DNA of 64,000 nt from Oscillospiraceae bacterium (GCA_015066565.1 SVOB01000002.1:248001-312000); one strand, 5' to 3'. Numbered from the stretch's first letter, positions 35,405 through 45,495 are shown. Program-made: numbers and translations. The notes: generated by a model from the sequence alone, not told the origin.

Positions 35405-36274
35405 ATGAAAATTAAAGCTGCGGCAAAAATCAATTTGCTTCTTGATATACTTAAAAAACTTGATAACGGCTATCACAGCCTTTTTATGATTATGCAGTCC
35501 GTAAGCTGCTTCGACGAGGTTGAGGTAAACCTGACCGACAGCGGTAAAATTGTAATTGATTGCTCAAATGCGGCTCTCGCTAATGACGAAACAAATATTG
35601 CCTATAAGGCGGCGAAGGCGTTTTTTGATTATACAAAGCTCGAAAACAGGGGACTTGAAATTAAAATTCAGAAGAATATTCCCATGGCGGCGGGGCTTGC
35701 GGGCGGAAGCGCTGACGGCGCGGCTGTAATTTTTGCTTTGAACAGGCTTTATGAAGCGAAGCTCAGCGATAACGAGCTGAGAAAAATCGGCGTTAAGGTA
35801 GGCGCCGACGTGCCGTTCAGTCTTATGGGCGGAACTGCGCTCGCTTTGAATATCGGCGAAATTTTAGCGCCTCTTCCCGAAATTGAGGATTGCTTTATCG
35901 TTCTTGCGAAGCCCGACGAAGCCGTTGCAACGGGCGGCGCCTATGCTTCATTTGACAAGGCGCATAATATCCGCCATCCCGATAACGCTTCAATGCTCGA
36001 GGCTCTTGCAAACGGCGATAGCGAAAGGGCGTTTGCACTTGTCGAAAATGTTTTTGAACAGGTTATTGACGTTCACGCCCGCCCGTATATTAAAGATATA
36101 ATGAGAAAATTCGGCTGTAAGGCCGCCTGTATGAGCGGAAGCGGACCTACGGTTTTCGGAGTTTTCGATACCGAAAAAAAGGCGAATGACTGCGCCGAGG
36201 AGTTAAGAAAAACTATGAAAGAGGTTTTCGTTACTACCCCGACCGAAAAGGCGATAGAGATAATCGAAGAATAA
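35405..36274 (+). CDS. ispE: 4-diphosphocytidyl-2-C-methyl-D-erythritol kinase
   Basis: A 289-residue GHMP kinase of the MEP isoprenoid pathway, phosphorylating CDP-ME on its 2-hydroxyl. The GHMP ATP-binding motif PMAAGLAGGSADGAAV (about 97-112) and C-terminal MSGSGPTVFG are clear. IspD and IspF, the steps before and after, are encoded together at 59.9-61.1 kb, so the pathway is split within this window. The ribosome site GGAGGTG is strong. It is followed by a terminator that also overlaps the start of spoIIR. Confidence 0.95.
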   Translation: MKIKAAAKINLLLDILKKLDNGYHSLFMIMQSVSCFDEVEVNLTDSGKIVIDCSNAALANDETNIAYKAAKAFFDYTKLENRGLEIKIQKNIPMAAGLAGGSADGAAVIFALNRLYEAKLSDNELRKIGVKVGADVPFSLMGGTALALNIGEILAPLPEIEDCFIVLAKPDEAVATGGAYASFDKAHNIRHPDNASMLEALANGDSERAFALVENVFEQVIDVHARPYIKDIMRKFGCKAACMSGSGPTVFGVFDTEKKANDCAEELRKTMKEVFVTTPTEKAIEIIEE

Positions 36275-36291
36275 AACCGAATAACATTTTT

Positions 36292-36329
36292 AAAACCGTC
36301 CAACACTTAATGTGAAAGGACGGTTTTTT
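36292..36329 (+). terminator. Terminator after ispE that abuts the spoIIR start codon
   Basis: AAAACCGTCC (36292-36301) pairs with GGACGGTTTT (36318-36327) around a 16-nt loop. The T-run (36324-36329) ends one base before the spoIIR ATG at 36330. The ribosome site AAAGGA (36315-36320) is partly inside the right arm, so folding would stop ispE transcription and hide the site. Confidence 0.75.
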
Positions 36330-36944
36330 ATGCGAAATAAAAATTTTAAAATCATTGTTTCATCAATACTTATCGGCTTAATTTTTTCTTCTTATATAAG
36401 CCTTGCTTCGTTTATTTCTTCAAGCGAAAATATAAGGGCGAATGTGTTAAGGCTTCATATTAAGGCAAACTCTGATTCCGACTTTGACCAGAGCTTGAAA
36501 TTAAAGGTCCGCGACGAAATATTAAAGGTCGGCGACGGTCTTTTTTCGGGCGTTAAAACGCTTGACGAGGCGGTTGAAAAAAGCGAAAAAACAGGCTCAG
36601 TCTTTGAAGAAACGGCGAGAAGAGTTATAAAAGAAAACGGGTGCGATTATCCCGTAAGGGTTGAAATAGGAAAGTCGTTTTTCCCCGTAAAAACCTATGA
36701 AAACGGCGTAACCCTGCCTGCAGGCGATTATACCGCCGTTAAAATTCTCATAGGCGAGGGAAAGGGACATAACTGGTGGTGCGTTATGTTTCCGCCTTTG
36801 TGTCTGCCCGCCGCCGAGGGCGAAAAAGAGCTTTCCGACGTTCTTGACGAGGACGCTTTTAATCTGACAAAATCCAATCCGAAATACGAGGTCAGATTTA
36901 AAATCGCCGAATTATTTGAAAAAATCTGTTCAAAGGCAAAATAA
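36330..36944 (+). CDS. spoIIR: Stage II sporulation protein R
   Basis: A 204-residue secreted or anchored signal protein: an N-terminal hydrophobic segment (about 7-28), then the family block RANVLRLHIKANSDSDFDQSLKLKVR and GHNWWCVMFPPLC near residue 155. SpoIIR is made in the forespore and triggers SpoIIGA to activate sigma-E in the mother cell; spoIIGA and sigE lie at 55.9-57.5 kb. I start at ATG 36330 (AAAGGA 9 nt upstream) rather than GTG 36312. No convincing sigma-F promoter was found by eye. Confidence 0.9.
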   Translation: MRNKNFKIIVSSILIGLIFSSYISLASFISSSENIRANVLRLHIKANSDSDFDQSLKLKVRDEILKVGDGLFSGVKTLDEAVEKSEKTGSVFEETARRVIKENGCDYPVRVEIGKSFFPVKTYENGVTLPAGDYTAVKILIGEGKGHNWWCVMFPPLCLPAAEGEKELSDVLDEDAFNLTKSNPKYEVRFKIAELFEKICSKAK

Positions 36945-36947
36945 CAC

Positions 36948-36976
36948 TTAACAAATTGATATATATTTGATATAAT
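36948..36976 (+). promoter_or_regulatory. Sigma-A-like promoter of the GH20 gene
   Basis: TTAACA (36948-36953), 17-bp spacer, TATAAT (36971-36976), about 35 bp before the GH20 start. Confidence 0.6.
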
Positions 36977-37012
36977 AAATATAATTATATTTTAAATTGG
37001 GAGAATATGGCT

Positions 37013-38566
37013 ATGCTTAAGTATTCCATTATTCCGAAACCCGTCAGATATGACGCAAAGGAAACCGAAATTGAAATTTCGACCAAAACGAATGTGCTTT
37101 GCTCGGAAGAGTTTGTCGAGGTCGGCAAGTTCCTCACTTCATATCTCAAAACAAATCCCGACGGGCAGTCAAATTCAATAAGAATAAAAAAGGTTAACGG
37201 CATCGCTAAGGAGGGATACGCCCTCTATACCGAAAACGGCGATGTCTACATAAAGGCGTCCACTGAAGCGGGCGCTTTCTACGGCGCGGTTACGCTTAAA
37301 TGGATTTTGCTTCAGTCGCCTAAGAAAAACGGCGTTGCAAGGGTCAGCGGCTTCTTTATTGAGGATAAGCCTCAGTATGACCACAGGGGACTTCTTCTCG
37401 ACGAAAGCCGTCATTTCTTCGGAATTGACACCGTCAAAAAGCTTCTTGACAATATGTCAATGTTAAAGCTCAACGTCTTCCACTGGCACCTTGCCGACGA
37501 CCACGGCTACCGACTTGAAAGCAAGGCTTTCCCGCTTCTCAACGAAATAGGCTCTGTGCGTAAGTCAAACGGACTCGGCAAATATCAGGATAACGAAACC
37601 TACGGCCCGTTTTACTATACCTTTGAGCAGGTTGAAGAAATTGTTTCCTATGCTTCCTCGCTTCATATTTCGGTTGTACCCGAAATTGATATGCCAGGTC
37701 ACTGCAGTGAGTTTTTAGCGTCTTATCCCCATCTTTCAAGCAGTGACGAAAAGGTTGAGGTTGCCGTTATTAACGGCGTTATACCGAATCTTCTCAATGT
37801 TACCGACGAAGGATTATATGATTTTCTCGGAACGCTGTTTGACGAAATCTGTCCGCTTTTCCCCGACGCCCGTTTTCATATAGGAAGCGACGAGGCAGTC
37901 TATACCCAGTGGGAAAAGAATGAAAAAATCCAACAGTTTATGAAGGATAATTCTATTGGAAATGAAAAGCAGTTACAGATTTATTTTATAAACCGAGTTG
38001 CGAAAATGCTTTCCGAAAGAGGTAAAAGAGCTGTGGCGTGGAGCGACTGCCTTGAAGAAAATGTTGACGAAAGCGTTATCTGTCAGCTCTGGCGCAGTCA
38101 GGACAAGGCTCACATTTTGCCTCAGGCTGAAAAAAGAGATATTGTCGTTTCCCTGACGAATCACTTTTATCTTGACTATTCCCATAAGGCGCTTCCGATA
38201 AACTCTGTTTATTCTTTCAACGAAAAGGCTTTGAAATTAAATAAGCTTAACAAAAAAATAAACGGAATTGAAGCGGCTCTCTGGAGCGAATTTATTACGA
38301 ATGAAAGCTCTCTTGAATGCGGCGTGTTCCCGCGCCTTTCGGCTGTTGCCGAGGTCGGCTGGACAGCGCTTGATAACAGAAACATCTATGACTTTAAGCG
38401 CAGGGAGAAATTCTATCTTCTTATGCTTAAAGGCAGGAATATAAATTACTACCGTCCTAAGAACAGACCGTTCGGCTGGTGGCTGGGCAATATATATTCA
38501 ATGGGCGAAAACGGACTTGATTATCAGAAAAACGAAAAGAAAAAAGAAAGGGAAAGAATTAATTAA
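37013..38566 (+). CDS. Glycoside hydrolase family 20 beta-N-acetylhexosaminidase
   Basis: A 517-residue GH20 enzyme removing terminal GlcNAc or GalNAc residues. It has an N-terminal GH20b domain (about 1-110), then the catalytic barrel with HWHLADDHGYRLESKAFP and the catalytic pair D-E in FHIGSDEAVYTQW. There is no signal peptide, so it acts in the cytoplasm, perhaps on imported glycan or wall fragments. The ATG at 37013 is 9 nt from GGGAG; the ATG at 37007 is only 3 nt away and less likely. Its last base overlaps the first base of the Na/Pi gene. Confidence 0.92.
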   Translation: MLKYSIIPKPVRYDAKETEIEISTKTNVLCSEEFVEVGKFLTSYLKTNPDGQSNSIRIKKVNGIAKEGYALYTENGDVYIKASTEAGAFYGAVTLKWILLQSPKKNGVARVSGFFIEDKPQYDHRGLLLDESRHFFGIDTVKKLLDNMSMLKLNVFHWHLADDHGYRLESKAFPLLNEIGSVRKSNGLGKYQDNETYGPFYYTFEQVEEIVSYASSLHISVVPEIDMPGHCSEFLASYPHLSSSDEKVEVAVINGVIPNLLNVTDEGLYDFLGTLFDEICPLFPDARFHIGSDEAVYTQWEKNEKIQQFMKDNSIGNEKQLQIYFINRVAKMLSERGKRAVAWSDCLEENVDESVICQLWRSQDKAHILPQAEKRDIVVSLTNHFYLDYSHKALPINSVYSFNEKALKLNKLNKKINGIEAALWSEFITNESSLECGVFPRLSAVAEVGWTALDNRNIYDFKRREKFYLLMLKGRNINYYRPKNRPFGWWLGNIYSMGENGLDYQKNEKKKERERIN

Positions 38567-40212
38567 TGAGTTATCTTAACTACATTACCCTCGCCGGCGG
38601 CGTAGGAATGTTCCTTTACGGAATTAAAATAATGGGCGAGGGACTTGAGCTTGCGGCAGGGAACAGGCTCAAAAAAATGCTTGAAAAAATTACGAGCAAT
38701 AAAATTATCGCCGTGCTTGTCGGCGCAACGATTACAGCGCTTATTCAGTCCTCGGCGGCGACAACCGTTATGGTAGTCGGCTTCGTTAATACGGGGCTTA
38801 TGCAATTAAGCCAGGCTGTCGGCGTAATAATGGGCGCTAATATCGGTACGACAATGACGAGCGTGCTTATTTCGCTTAACTTAAGCGACTTTGCGCCGAT
38901 ATTTCTGCTTCTTGGCGTAGTGCTCATTATGTTTTCAAAAAAGAAAACAGTTAAATTTGTCGGTCAGGTTATAACGGGCTTCGGTCTTCTGTTCCTGGGA
39001 ATCCACACTATGTCGTCGTCTATGGCGCCATTGAAGGACAGCGAAACGTTTCAGGGCTTTCTTACAAAGGCTACAAACCCGATTTACGGAATTTTAATCG
39101 GCTTTGTAATCACTGCTATTATGCAGTCGTCGTCTGCGTCTATCGGCGTTCTTCAGTCAATGGCAATTCAGGGTATCGTACCTATCGGTTTTTCTGCCTA
39201 CGTCCTTTACGGACAGGAAATCGGTTCGTGCGTACCCACGCTCATTTCGACTATCGGTACAAAGACTAATTCAAAGCGCGCGGCTATGATTCACCTTCTT
39301 TTCAACTGCTTCGGCGCTCTGATGTTTATTGCTATAACGATGTTTACGCCGTACCTTGATTTGATTAAGCATATTACGGACAATCAGGTTGTTCAGATTT
39401 CTATTATGCATATTCTTTTCAAGGTTATAAATACGGTTGTTCTCTTACCGTTCTCAGACTGGCTTGTAAAACTGTCCTGCAAGATTATTCCCGAAAAAGA
39501 GGGAGCCGAAAACGCTCTTACTCTTGAGTATCTTGACGACCATATTCTTACAACTCCGCCTATCGCCGTTCTTCAGGCGGGAAGAGAAACGCTTCGTATG
39601 GCTTCGCTTGCGAGAAACAATCTGTCAATTGCCGCAAATATGCTTCTTAAATGCGATTTGAAAAACTATGACGAGGTGATGAAGACAGAGGAGCTTATTA
39701 ACTTCCTTAACCATAAAATCACTCATTATCTTGTTAAAATAAACGCTCTTGAAATCAGCCGCGAGGATGCAAAATATATCGGACGGCTTTTCCACGTTGT
39801 AAACGATATTGAGCGTATCGGCGACCATGCCCAGAATTTAGCCGAGGCCGCCGCAAATGAAATTGAAGAAAAAATTGAGCTTTCGGAAACGGCAAAGAGA
39901 GAATTGAAAAATATGCTTGACACCGTGCTTAAACTCATTGACGAGTCAACGGCTTCCTTTGAGTCCCAGTCGCTTGATTTAGAAAAAGCTAAGGTTATTG
40001 AAGCGCTTGAGGAAGAAATCGACTCTCTTAAGGACGGTTATCAGATGTCGCATATCGAACGTCTTAACAACGGCGAATGCGGGGTTAAAGCGGGTATGCT
40101 TTTCATAAATACTCTTACTGACTTTGAACGCGTCGGCGACCACGCTGAGAATATAGCCTGGGCGGTAAAAACTAAGCCCACAAAACAGGAAATGCAGGTG
40201 AGTGCGGAATGA
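38566..40212 (+). CDS. Na+/phosphate cotransporter family protein with PhoU-like domain
   Basis: A 548-residue NptA/YjbB-type protein. The N-terminal half has about eight or nine helices with the two inverted repeats marked by QSSAATTVMVVGFVN and QSSSASIGVLQSMA. A cytoplasmic PhoU-like helical domain (about 340-530) with the ERIGDHAQNLAEAA and FERVGDHAENIAWAV motifs follows. It probably moves phosphate with sodium; the direction is uncertain. Its stop overlaps the exonuclease start by 4 bp. Confidence 0.9.
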   Translation: MSYLNYITLAGGVGMFLYGIKIMGEGLELAAGNRLKKMLEKITSNKIIAVLVGATITALIQSSAATTVMVVGFVNTGLMQLSQAVGVIMGANIGTTMTSVLISLNLSDFAPIFLLLGVVLIMFSKKKTVKFVGQVITGFGLLFLGIHTMSSSMAPLKDSETFQGFLTKATNPIYGILIGFVITAIMQSSSASIGVLQSMAIQGIVPIGFSAYVLYGQEIGSCVPTLISTIGTKTNSKRAAMIHLLFNCFGALMFIAITMFTPYLDLIKHITDNQVVQISIMHILFKVINTVVLLPFSDWLVKLSCKIIPEKEGAENALTLEYLDDHILTTPPIAVLQAGRETLRMASLARNNLSIAANMLLKCDLKNYDEVMKTEELINFLNHKITHYLVKINALEISREDAKYIGRLFHVVNDIERIGDHAQNLAEAAANEIEEKIELSETAKRELKNMLDTVLKLIDESTASFESQSLDLEKAKVIEALEEEIDSLKDGYQMSHIERLNNGECGVKAGMLFINTLTDFERVGDHAENIAWAVKTKPTKQEMQVSAE

Positions 40213-41177
40213 ATTTTAAAAGAATAGGTGCTAACGATTTGGTTGAGGGCTTTGCGGTTGTAAAAAGCTGTGATAAAAAAACCACCCAAAGGGGAGCGAC
40301 TTATCTTGATTTAATGCTTTCTGACAAGGAAGGCTCAATGAACGCTAAGCTCTGGGATTATAAGGAAGATACGGAGTTATTTGAAGCGAACACTCTTGTA
40401 AAGGTCAGGGGTCAGTTAACCCAGTTCAACGGGGCTGACCAGCTCAGAATTGAAAGAATAAGAAAAGCCGTTGAAGCCGACGGGGTCAATATTGCCGATT
40501 ACGTTCCCTCGGCTGAATATACGGGCGAGTTTATGCTTTCGGAGATAAAAAAGGTTGTTTCGTCCTTTTCCGACGGCGACCTGAAAGCGCTTACTGAATA
40601 CATAATTAACGATAATGAGCAAAGGCTTCTCTATTTTCCGGCGGCATTTAAGCTTCACCACGCTTTCCGCGGAGGGCTTTTAATGCACACCCTTTCGCTT
40701 GTAAGGATTGCGCAGAGGGTTTGCGAGGTCTATCCCTTCGTAAACCGTGATTTGCTTCTTTGCGGCGCAATTCTTCACGATATTGCGAAGCTCGACGAGT
40801 TCAATGTTTCCGACACGGGAATTGCAAGCGGCTACACTGTTGAGGGCGAGCTTTTAGGTCATCTTGTAATGGGCGCTATGAAAATTGAAAAGGCGGCTGA
40901 GGAATTAAAAATTCCGAAAGAAAAAACCGTTCTTGTCGAGCATATGCTCATTTCTCATCACGGCGTACCCGAATACGGCGCGGCGGTAAGACCGAGAACT
41001 CTTGAAGCCGAACTGCTCTCGCAAATCGACCTTATGGACGCTACTGTTTTTGAAATCGTTTCGGCGGTTTCTCCTCTTGCGCCGGGCGACTTTTCCTCAC
41101 GTCAGTGGGCGCTTGACGACAGACGTTTTTACCGTCACGAATACGAAAATTTTGAAGAAAAAACAAAGCTGGATTAA
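40209..41177 (+). CDS. 3'-5' exonuclease YhaM-like, HD domain
   Basis: A 322-residue protein with an N-terminal OB-fold (about 12-90, LDLMLSDKEGSMNAKLWDY) and an HD hydrolase domain (about 150-280). The metal-binding residues lie in FRGGLLMHTLSL and GAILHDIAKLDE. YhaM-type proteins degrade RNA or single-stranded DNA from the 3' end. It overlaps the transporter upstream and lies 3 bp before prmA, so it is part of a run of tightly packed genes to at least DUF4364. Confidence 0.85.
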   Translation: MNFKRIGANDLVEGFAVVKSCDKKTTQRGATYLDLMLSDKEGSMNAKLWDYKEDTELFEANTLVKVRGQLTQFNGADQLRIERIRKAVEADGVNIADYVPSAEYTGEFMLSEIKKVVSSFSDGDLKALTEYIINDNEQRLLYFPAAFKLHHAFRGGLLMHTLSLVRIAQRVCEVYPFVNRDLLLCGAILHDIAKLDEFNVSDTGIASGYTVEGELLGHLVMGAMKIEKAAEELKIPKEKTVLVEHMLISHHGVPEYGAAVRPRTLEAELLSQIDLMDATVFEIVSAVSPLAPGDFSSRQWALDDRRFYRHEYENFEEKTKLD

Positions 41178-41180
41178 ACT

Positions 41181-42104
41181 ATGGACTGGACAGAAATAAA
41201 AATCGAAATAAATTCCTCCGATATTGAAAAGGCTTCGGATATAGCGAATATGGTTGTGCCTTACGGCATCTATGTCGAGGACTACCGAAACCTTGAAACC
41301 GACGCGGTTGAAATCGCGCATATAAATTTAATTGACGAGGAGCTTCTCAAGAAGGATAAGTCTATAGGCTTTATCCATGTTTATATGCCACTCACCGAAA
41401 ATCCGACGGAAGCGATTCTTTTCCTTGAAGAGCGTTATAACGCCGAGGGAATACGTCATAAAATAGATAAGAGCGTATGTAAAAACGAGGACTGGGAGAA
41501 CAACTGGAAAGAGTTTTTTAAGCCTATGAAAATCGGCGAAAAGCTTCTTATCCGTCCTCTCTGGATTGACGAATACGACCCTGAGGGCAGGGCGGTTTTA
41601 AATATCGAACCCAGTCTTGCTTTCGGTACGGGTAACCACGCTACGACAAGGCTCTGTCTTGAAACGCTTGAACGCTATGTCAAAAAAGGCTCAATCGTTC
41701 TCGATACGGGCTGCGGAAGCGGTATCCTTTCAGTCGCTTCGCTTCTTCTCGGCGCTTCAAAGGCTGTCGGAGTTGATATTGACTCGCTCGCGGTCAAAAC
41801 CGCAAGGGATAACGGACTTGTCAACGGCTTTAAGGAACCCGAGCTGACTTACATAAAGGGCAATCTCGCCGATGACGTTACGGGCAAATTCGATATAGTT
41901 GTTGCGAATATTGTAGCCGATATTATTATCCTTTTTTCAAAGGATGTCGGCAAATTTATGAAAGAGGACGCCGTCTTTATCACGTCGGGTATTATTCTTC
42001 CCCGTGAGGACGAGGTGAAAAAGGCGTTTGAAGAAAACGGCTTTGAAATAATCGAAAGAAACGAGAGCGACGGATGGCTTTCATTCGTCTGCAAATTAAA
42101 ATAA
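41181..42104 (+). CDS. prmA: Ribosomal protein L11 methyltransferase
   Basis: A 307-residue PrmA that trimethylates ribosomal protein L11 using SAM. An N-terminal substrate-recognition domain (about 1-120) is followed by the class I core with FGTGNHATTRLCLE and VLDTGCGSGILSVASLLLGA, and the NIVADIII motif. It is 13 bp upstream of alr. Confidence 0.95.
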   Translation: MDWTEIKIEINSSDIEKASDIANMVVPYGIYVEDYRNLETDAVEIAHINLIDEELLKKDKSIGFIHVYMPLTENPTEAILFLEERYNAEGIRHKIDKSVCKNEDWENNWKEFFKPMKIGEKLLIRPLWIDEYDPEGRAVLNIEPSLAFGTGNHATTRLCLETLERYVKKGSIVLDTGCGSGILSVASLLLGASKAVGVDIDSLAVKTARDNGLVNGFKEPELTYIKGNLADDVTGKFDIVVANIVADIIILFSKDVGKFMKEDAVFITSGIILPREDEVKKAFEENGFEIIERNESDGWLSFVCKLK

Positions 42105-42117
42105 AACAGGTGAAAAA

Positions 42118-43281
42118 ATGTTACCTTCAAGAGTTTATGCCGAGATAAATCTCGACACGGCAAAACAGAATATGAAAAACATAATGGCGCTTGCGGGCGA
42201 GGGGACCGATGTTATGGCGGTCGTCAAGGCTGACGGCTACGGCCACGGCGCCGTTCGGCTCGCAAAAGCCTACGAGAGCATCGGCGTTAAATTTTTCGGC
42301 GTTGCTACCGCCGAGGAGGCGCTGTCGCTTCGTCAGAACGGTATTTCAGGCGATATTCTTATTCTTTCCTATGTCTTTCCCGACAGGTTTGAAGCGGTTA
42401 TAGAAAACAACGTCATAAGCACTGTTTTTGACCTTGAAACCGCAGAAATGCTTAACGAAACGGCAAAAAGACTGAACAAAAAGGCGAGAGTACATATCAA
42501 GCTCGATACGGGTATGGGCAGAATCGGCTTTATTCCGAATGAAGAAAGCCTTGAAGCAATTAAGAAAATCGCTTTAAAGGATTATATTTCGCTTGAGGGA
42601 ATTTACAGCCATCTCGCCTGTGCGGATGAAAGCGACCTTACTTCAGCGAGAAACCAGATTGAGCTTTTTGACGGCTTTTGCAACAGCCTTAGCGAAAACG
42701 GTGTTGATATTAAAATAAGACATATCAGAAACAGCGCCGGAATTATGAATTTCCCCGATTATAAAACGGGACTTGTGCGTTGCGGAATTATAGCTTACGG
42801 TATTTATCCGTCAAATGAGGTTGACAGAAATAAGCTCGATATTAAGCCGATTATGCAGCTGAAGAGCCGTATTTCCTATGTTAAAACGGTTGGCGAGGGC
42901 TTTGCAGTAAGCTACGGCTCAACCTTTGTGACCGATAAGAAAACGGTTATTGCTACCGTTCCCGTCGGTTACGGCGACGGCTATCCGAGGGCGTTGTCGA
43001 ACAGGGGATATGTTCTTGTGAACGGAAGAAAAGCTAAAATCATAGGACGAATCTGTATGGACCAGTTTATGATTGACGTTACCGATATCCCCGTAAAAAG
43101 AGGGGATGAGGTCATACTTATAGGCTCGGACGGAATTAACGAAATAACGGTTGACGATATTGCTTTTGTCAGCGGCGGCTTCAATTACGAAATAATCTGT
43201 GATATTAACGACAGAGTTCCGAGGGTTTATTATGAAAACGGCAAAGAGGTTGAAACCCTTGAATATAAGGTGAGGAGTTAA
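42118..43281 (+). CDS. alr: Alanine racemase
   Basis: A 387-residue PLP enzyme making D-alanine for peptidoglycan. The PLP lysine is K37 in AVVKADGYGHGAVRL, and the second catalytic residue is the tyrosine in FAVSYGSTFVT. The C-terminal beta domain with GRICMDQFMIDVT is complete. The product feeds the D-Ala-D-Ala substrate of MurF. It follows prmA closely and precedes DUF4364 by 4 bp. Confidence 0.96.
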   Translation: MLPSRVYAEINLDTAKQNMKNIMALAGEGTDVMAVVKADGYGHGAVRLAKAYESIGVKFFGVATAEEALSLRQNGISGDILILSYVFPDRFEAVIENNVISTVFDLETAEMLNETAKRLNKKARVHIKLDTGMGRIGFIPNEESLEAIKKIALKDYISLEGIYSHLACADESDLTSARNQIELFDGFCNSLSENGVDIKIRHIRNSAGIMNFPDYKTGLVRCGIIAYGIYPSNEVDRNKLDIKPIMQLKSRISYVKTVGEGFAVSYGSTFVTDKKTVIATVPVGYGDGYPRALSNRGYVLVNGRKAKIIGRICMDQFMIDVTDIPVKRGDEVILIGSDGINEITVDDIAFVSGGFNYEIICDINDRVPRVYYENGKEVETLEYKVRS

Positions 43282-43285
43282 GGAT

Positions 43286-43837
43286 ATGGAATTTGATGCA
43301 TTTGACGCGGGTATTGAGCTTGGCGGTCTGAGAACAAGAGAGGACATTAAGCTTTTAATCTGTTATCTTGTTAAAAGCGTTGACGGACTTACAAAAACAA
43401 TTCTCAACGAAACCATGCAGGAAAGCGGGCTTGCCAATTATTTTGAGGTCAACGGCGCTTTGAGCGAGCTTGTTAAATACGGGAATATCACTATTGAATA
43501 CACCGAGGATGACGAGGTGCTTTATATTACCGAAAACGGCAAGCAAGCGGCAGAGGAGCTCGAAACCAACCTGCCTAAAACAGTTAGGGAAAAGGCGATT
43601 AACTCGGCAATCCGACTTATGACCCTCGCAAGACGACAGCAGGAAAACAAAATCGACGTTGAAAAGACCGAAAAGGGCTATAACGTCACGTTTACCCTTG
43701 CCGACGGAGACGACGAGCTTATGAAGCTGACCGTTTTTGCGGCGGACTCAATGCAGGTTGAATTGCTTAAACAGAACTTCCTCAATGACCCGGTAAAGCT
43801 TTATTCCAATATCCTTTCGGTGTTGACGGTTGAATAA
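43286..43837 (+). CDS. DUF4364 family protein
   Basis: A 183-residue protein of the DUF4364 family, common in Clostridia and of unknown function. The N-terminal half (about 15-95) looks like a winged helix: LRTREDIKLLICYLVKSVDG, a recognition-helix-like segment, and a wing with EVLYITENGKQAAEEL. That suggests a DNA-binding regulator. The C-terminal half is alpha/beta and could be a sensing or dimer domain. It is the last gene of the prmA-alr run and is followed by a strong terminator. Confidence 0.8.
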   Translation: MEFDAFDAGIELGGLRTREDIKLLICYLVKSVDGLTKTILNETMQESGLANYFEVNGALSELVKYGNITIEYTEDDEVLYITENGKQAAEELETNLPKTVREKAINSAIRLMTLARRQQENKIDVEKTEKGYNVTFTLADGDDELMKLTVFAADSMQVELLKQNFLNDPVKLYSNILSVLTVE

Positions 43838-43845
43838 ATCAGAGT

Positions 43846-43875
43846 ACGGCGGGAAAAAGCTCCCGCCGTTTTTTT
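43846..43875 (+). terminator. Intrinsic terminator after DUF4364 gene
   Basis: ACGGCGGGA (43846-43854) pairs with TCCCGCCGT (43861-43869), followed by seven T. It separates this run from glpK. Confidence 0.88.
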
Positions 43876-43922
43876 CGGTATTTTGTTCAATCTTTTATAC
43901 TAATCTTTATACCTTTTGTAAC

Positions 43923-43951
43923 TTGTTATTTAAGGTATATTTTGTTAAAAT
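43923..43951 (+). promoter_or_regulatory. Sigma-A-like promoter of glpK
   Basis: TTGTTA (43923-43928), 17-bp spacer, TAAAAT (43946-43951), 38 bp before glpK. No clear cre or GlpP-type antiterminator site was seen in the short leader. Confidence 0.55.
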
Positions 43952-43989
43952 AAAAAGGATAAAAAACTTCTTTTCAGGAGGAAAAATAT

Positions 43990-45495
43990 ATGGCAAAATA
44001 TGTTCTTGCGCTTGACCAGGGAACAACCTCATCACGCGCTATTCTTTTTGACAAAAAAGGTAATATCTGTTACAAGGCTCAGCATGAGTTTGACCAGATT
44101 TATCCTAAGGCGGGCTGGGTTGAGCATAATCCGATGGAAATTCTCTATTCTCAGTTCCAGTCAATAACCGAGGTTATTTCCAATATTTCCTCGGCTTCGG
44201 AAATTGCAGGTATAGGTATTACTAACCAGCGTGAAACTACTATCCTCTGGGATAAAGAAACGGGCAAACCCGTTTATAACGCTATTGTATGGCAGTGCCG
44301 CAGAACTGCCGAAATGTGCGAAAGAATCAAGCTCGACAAAGAGCTTTGCGATTATATCAAGGAGCATACGGGACTTATCGTTGACGCTTATTTCTCGGCT
44401 ACTAAAATCCGTTGGATTCTCGACAATGTTCCCGAAGCGAGAAGACTCGCCGACGAAGGCAAACTCCTTTTCGGTACTGTTGAAACCTGGCTTATCTGGA
44501 ACTTGAGCGGCGGCAAGGTTCACGTTACCGACTATTCAAACGCTTCAAGAACAATGCTCTTTGACGTTGACCGTCTTTGCTGGGACGAATATCTCTGTGA
44601 TAAGCTCGGCGTTCCGATGAGCCTTCTTCCGACTCCCGTACCTTCAAGTCAGGTTTACGGCGAGGTTGCTCAGAATATTATCGGTCTTGAAGCTATTGCG
44701 GGTGTTCCGATTTCCGGCGCAATCGGCGACCAGCCCGCAGCTCTTTTCGGTCAGGGTTGCTTTAGTCCCGGCCAGGCTAAAAACACATACGGCACAGGCT
44801 GTTTCCTGCTTATGAACACGGGCGACAAGCGTGTTGAATCGAAAAACAATCTCGTCACCGGCGTTGCCTGGGGTATCGGCGATAAGGTTCAGTATGCTAT
44901 CGAGGGCTCGGCGTTCAACGCAGGCTCGGTTATCAAATGGCTTCGTGACGACCTTAATATGATTGATACTCCCGCGCGTTGCGACGAGCTTGCCGAAAGC
45001 GTTAATGACGCAAACGGAATTTACCTTGTTCCCGCTTTCACGGGTCTCGGCGCTCCTTACTGGGATATGTATGCAAGAGGCTGTATCGTAGGTCTTACCC
45101 GCGGCGTCAACAGAAGACATTTCGCCCGTGCGGTGCTTGAGTCAATCGCCTATCAGATGACCGACCTTCTTGAAGCTATGCGCGAGGACAGCGGTATTGA
45201 GCTTACCGAGCTTCGTGTTGACGGCGGCGCTTCTGTTTCCAACATTATGATGCAGATTCAGGCAGATATGATAGGAACTCTTGTCAACCGTCCTAAGGTC
45301 GTTGAAACAACGGCTCTCGGCGCTGCTTATCTTGCGGGTCTTGCCGTCGGCTTCTGGGCTAACAGAGAAGAAATTGAGTCAATCCGTGAGGTTGATAAGG
45401 TATTTGTTCCCAAAATGCCCCGCGCTCAGCGTGACGAGCTCTATAAGGGCTGGAAAAAGGCTGTTGAACGCGCAAAGGATTGGGAAGAGCACTAA
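43990..45495 (+). CDS. glpK: Glycerol kinase
   Basis: A 501-residue FGGY-family kinase converting glycerol to glycerol 3-phosphate with ATP. The N-terminal [15 protein letters not shown] phosphate loop, [17 protein letters not shown] and the C-terminal [16 protein letters not shown] signature are present. No glpF or glpD is beside it; it is transcribed alone between two terminators. The strong AGGAGG ribosome site suggests good expression. Confidence 0.96.
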   Translation: MAKYVLALDQGTTSSRAILFDKKGNICYKAQHEFDQIYPKAGWVEHNPMEILYSQFQSITEVISNISSASEIAGIGITNQRETTILWDKETGKPVYNAIVWQCRRTAEMCERIKLDKELCDYIKEHTGLIVDAYFSATKIRWILDNVPEARRLADEGKLLFGTVETWLIWNLSGGKVHVTDYSNASRTMLFDVDRLCWDEYLCDKLGVPMSLLPTPVPSSQVYGEVAQNIIGLEAIAGVPISGAIGDQPAALFGQGCFSPGQAKNTYGTGCFLLMNTGDKRVESKNNLVTGVAWGIGDKVQYAIEGSAFNAGSVIKWLRDDLNMIDTPARCDELAESVNDANGIYLVPAFTGLGAPYWDMYARGCIVGLTRGVNRRHFARAVLESIAYQMTDLLEAMREDSGIELTELRVDGGASVSNIMMQIQADMIGTLVNRPKVVETTALGAAYLAGLAVGFWANREEIESIREVDKVFVPKMPRAQRDELYKGWKKAVERAKDWEEH

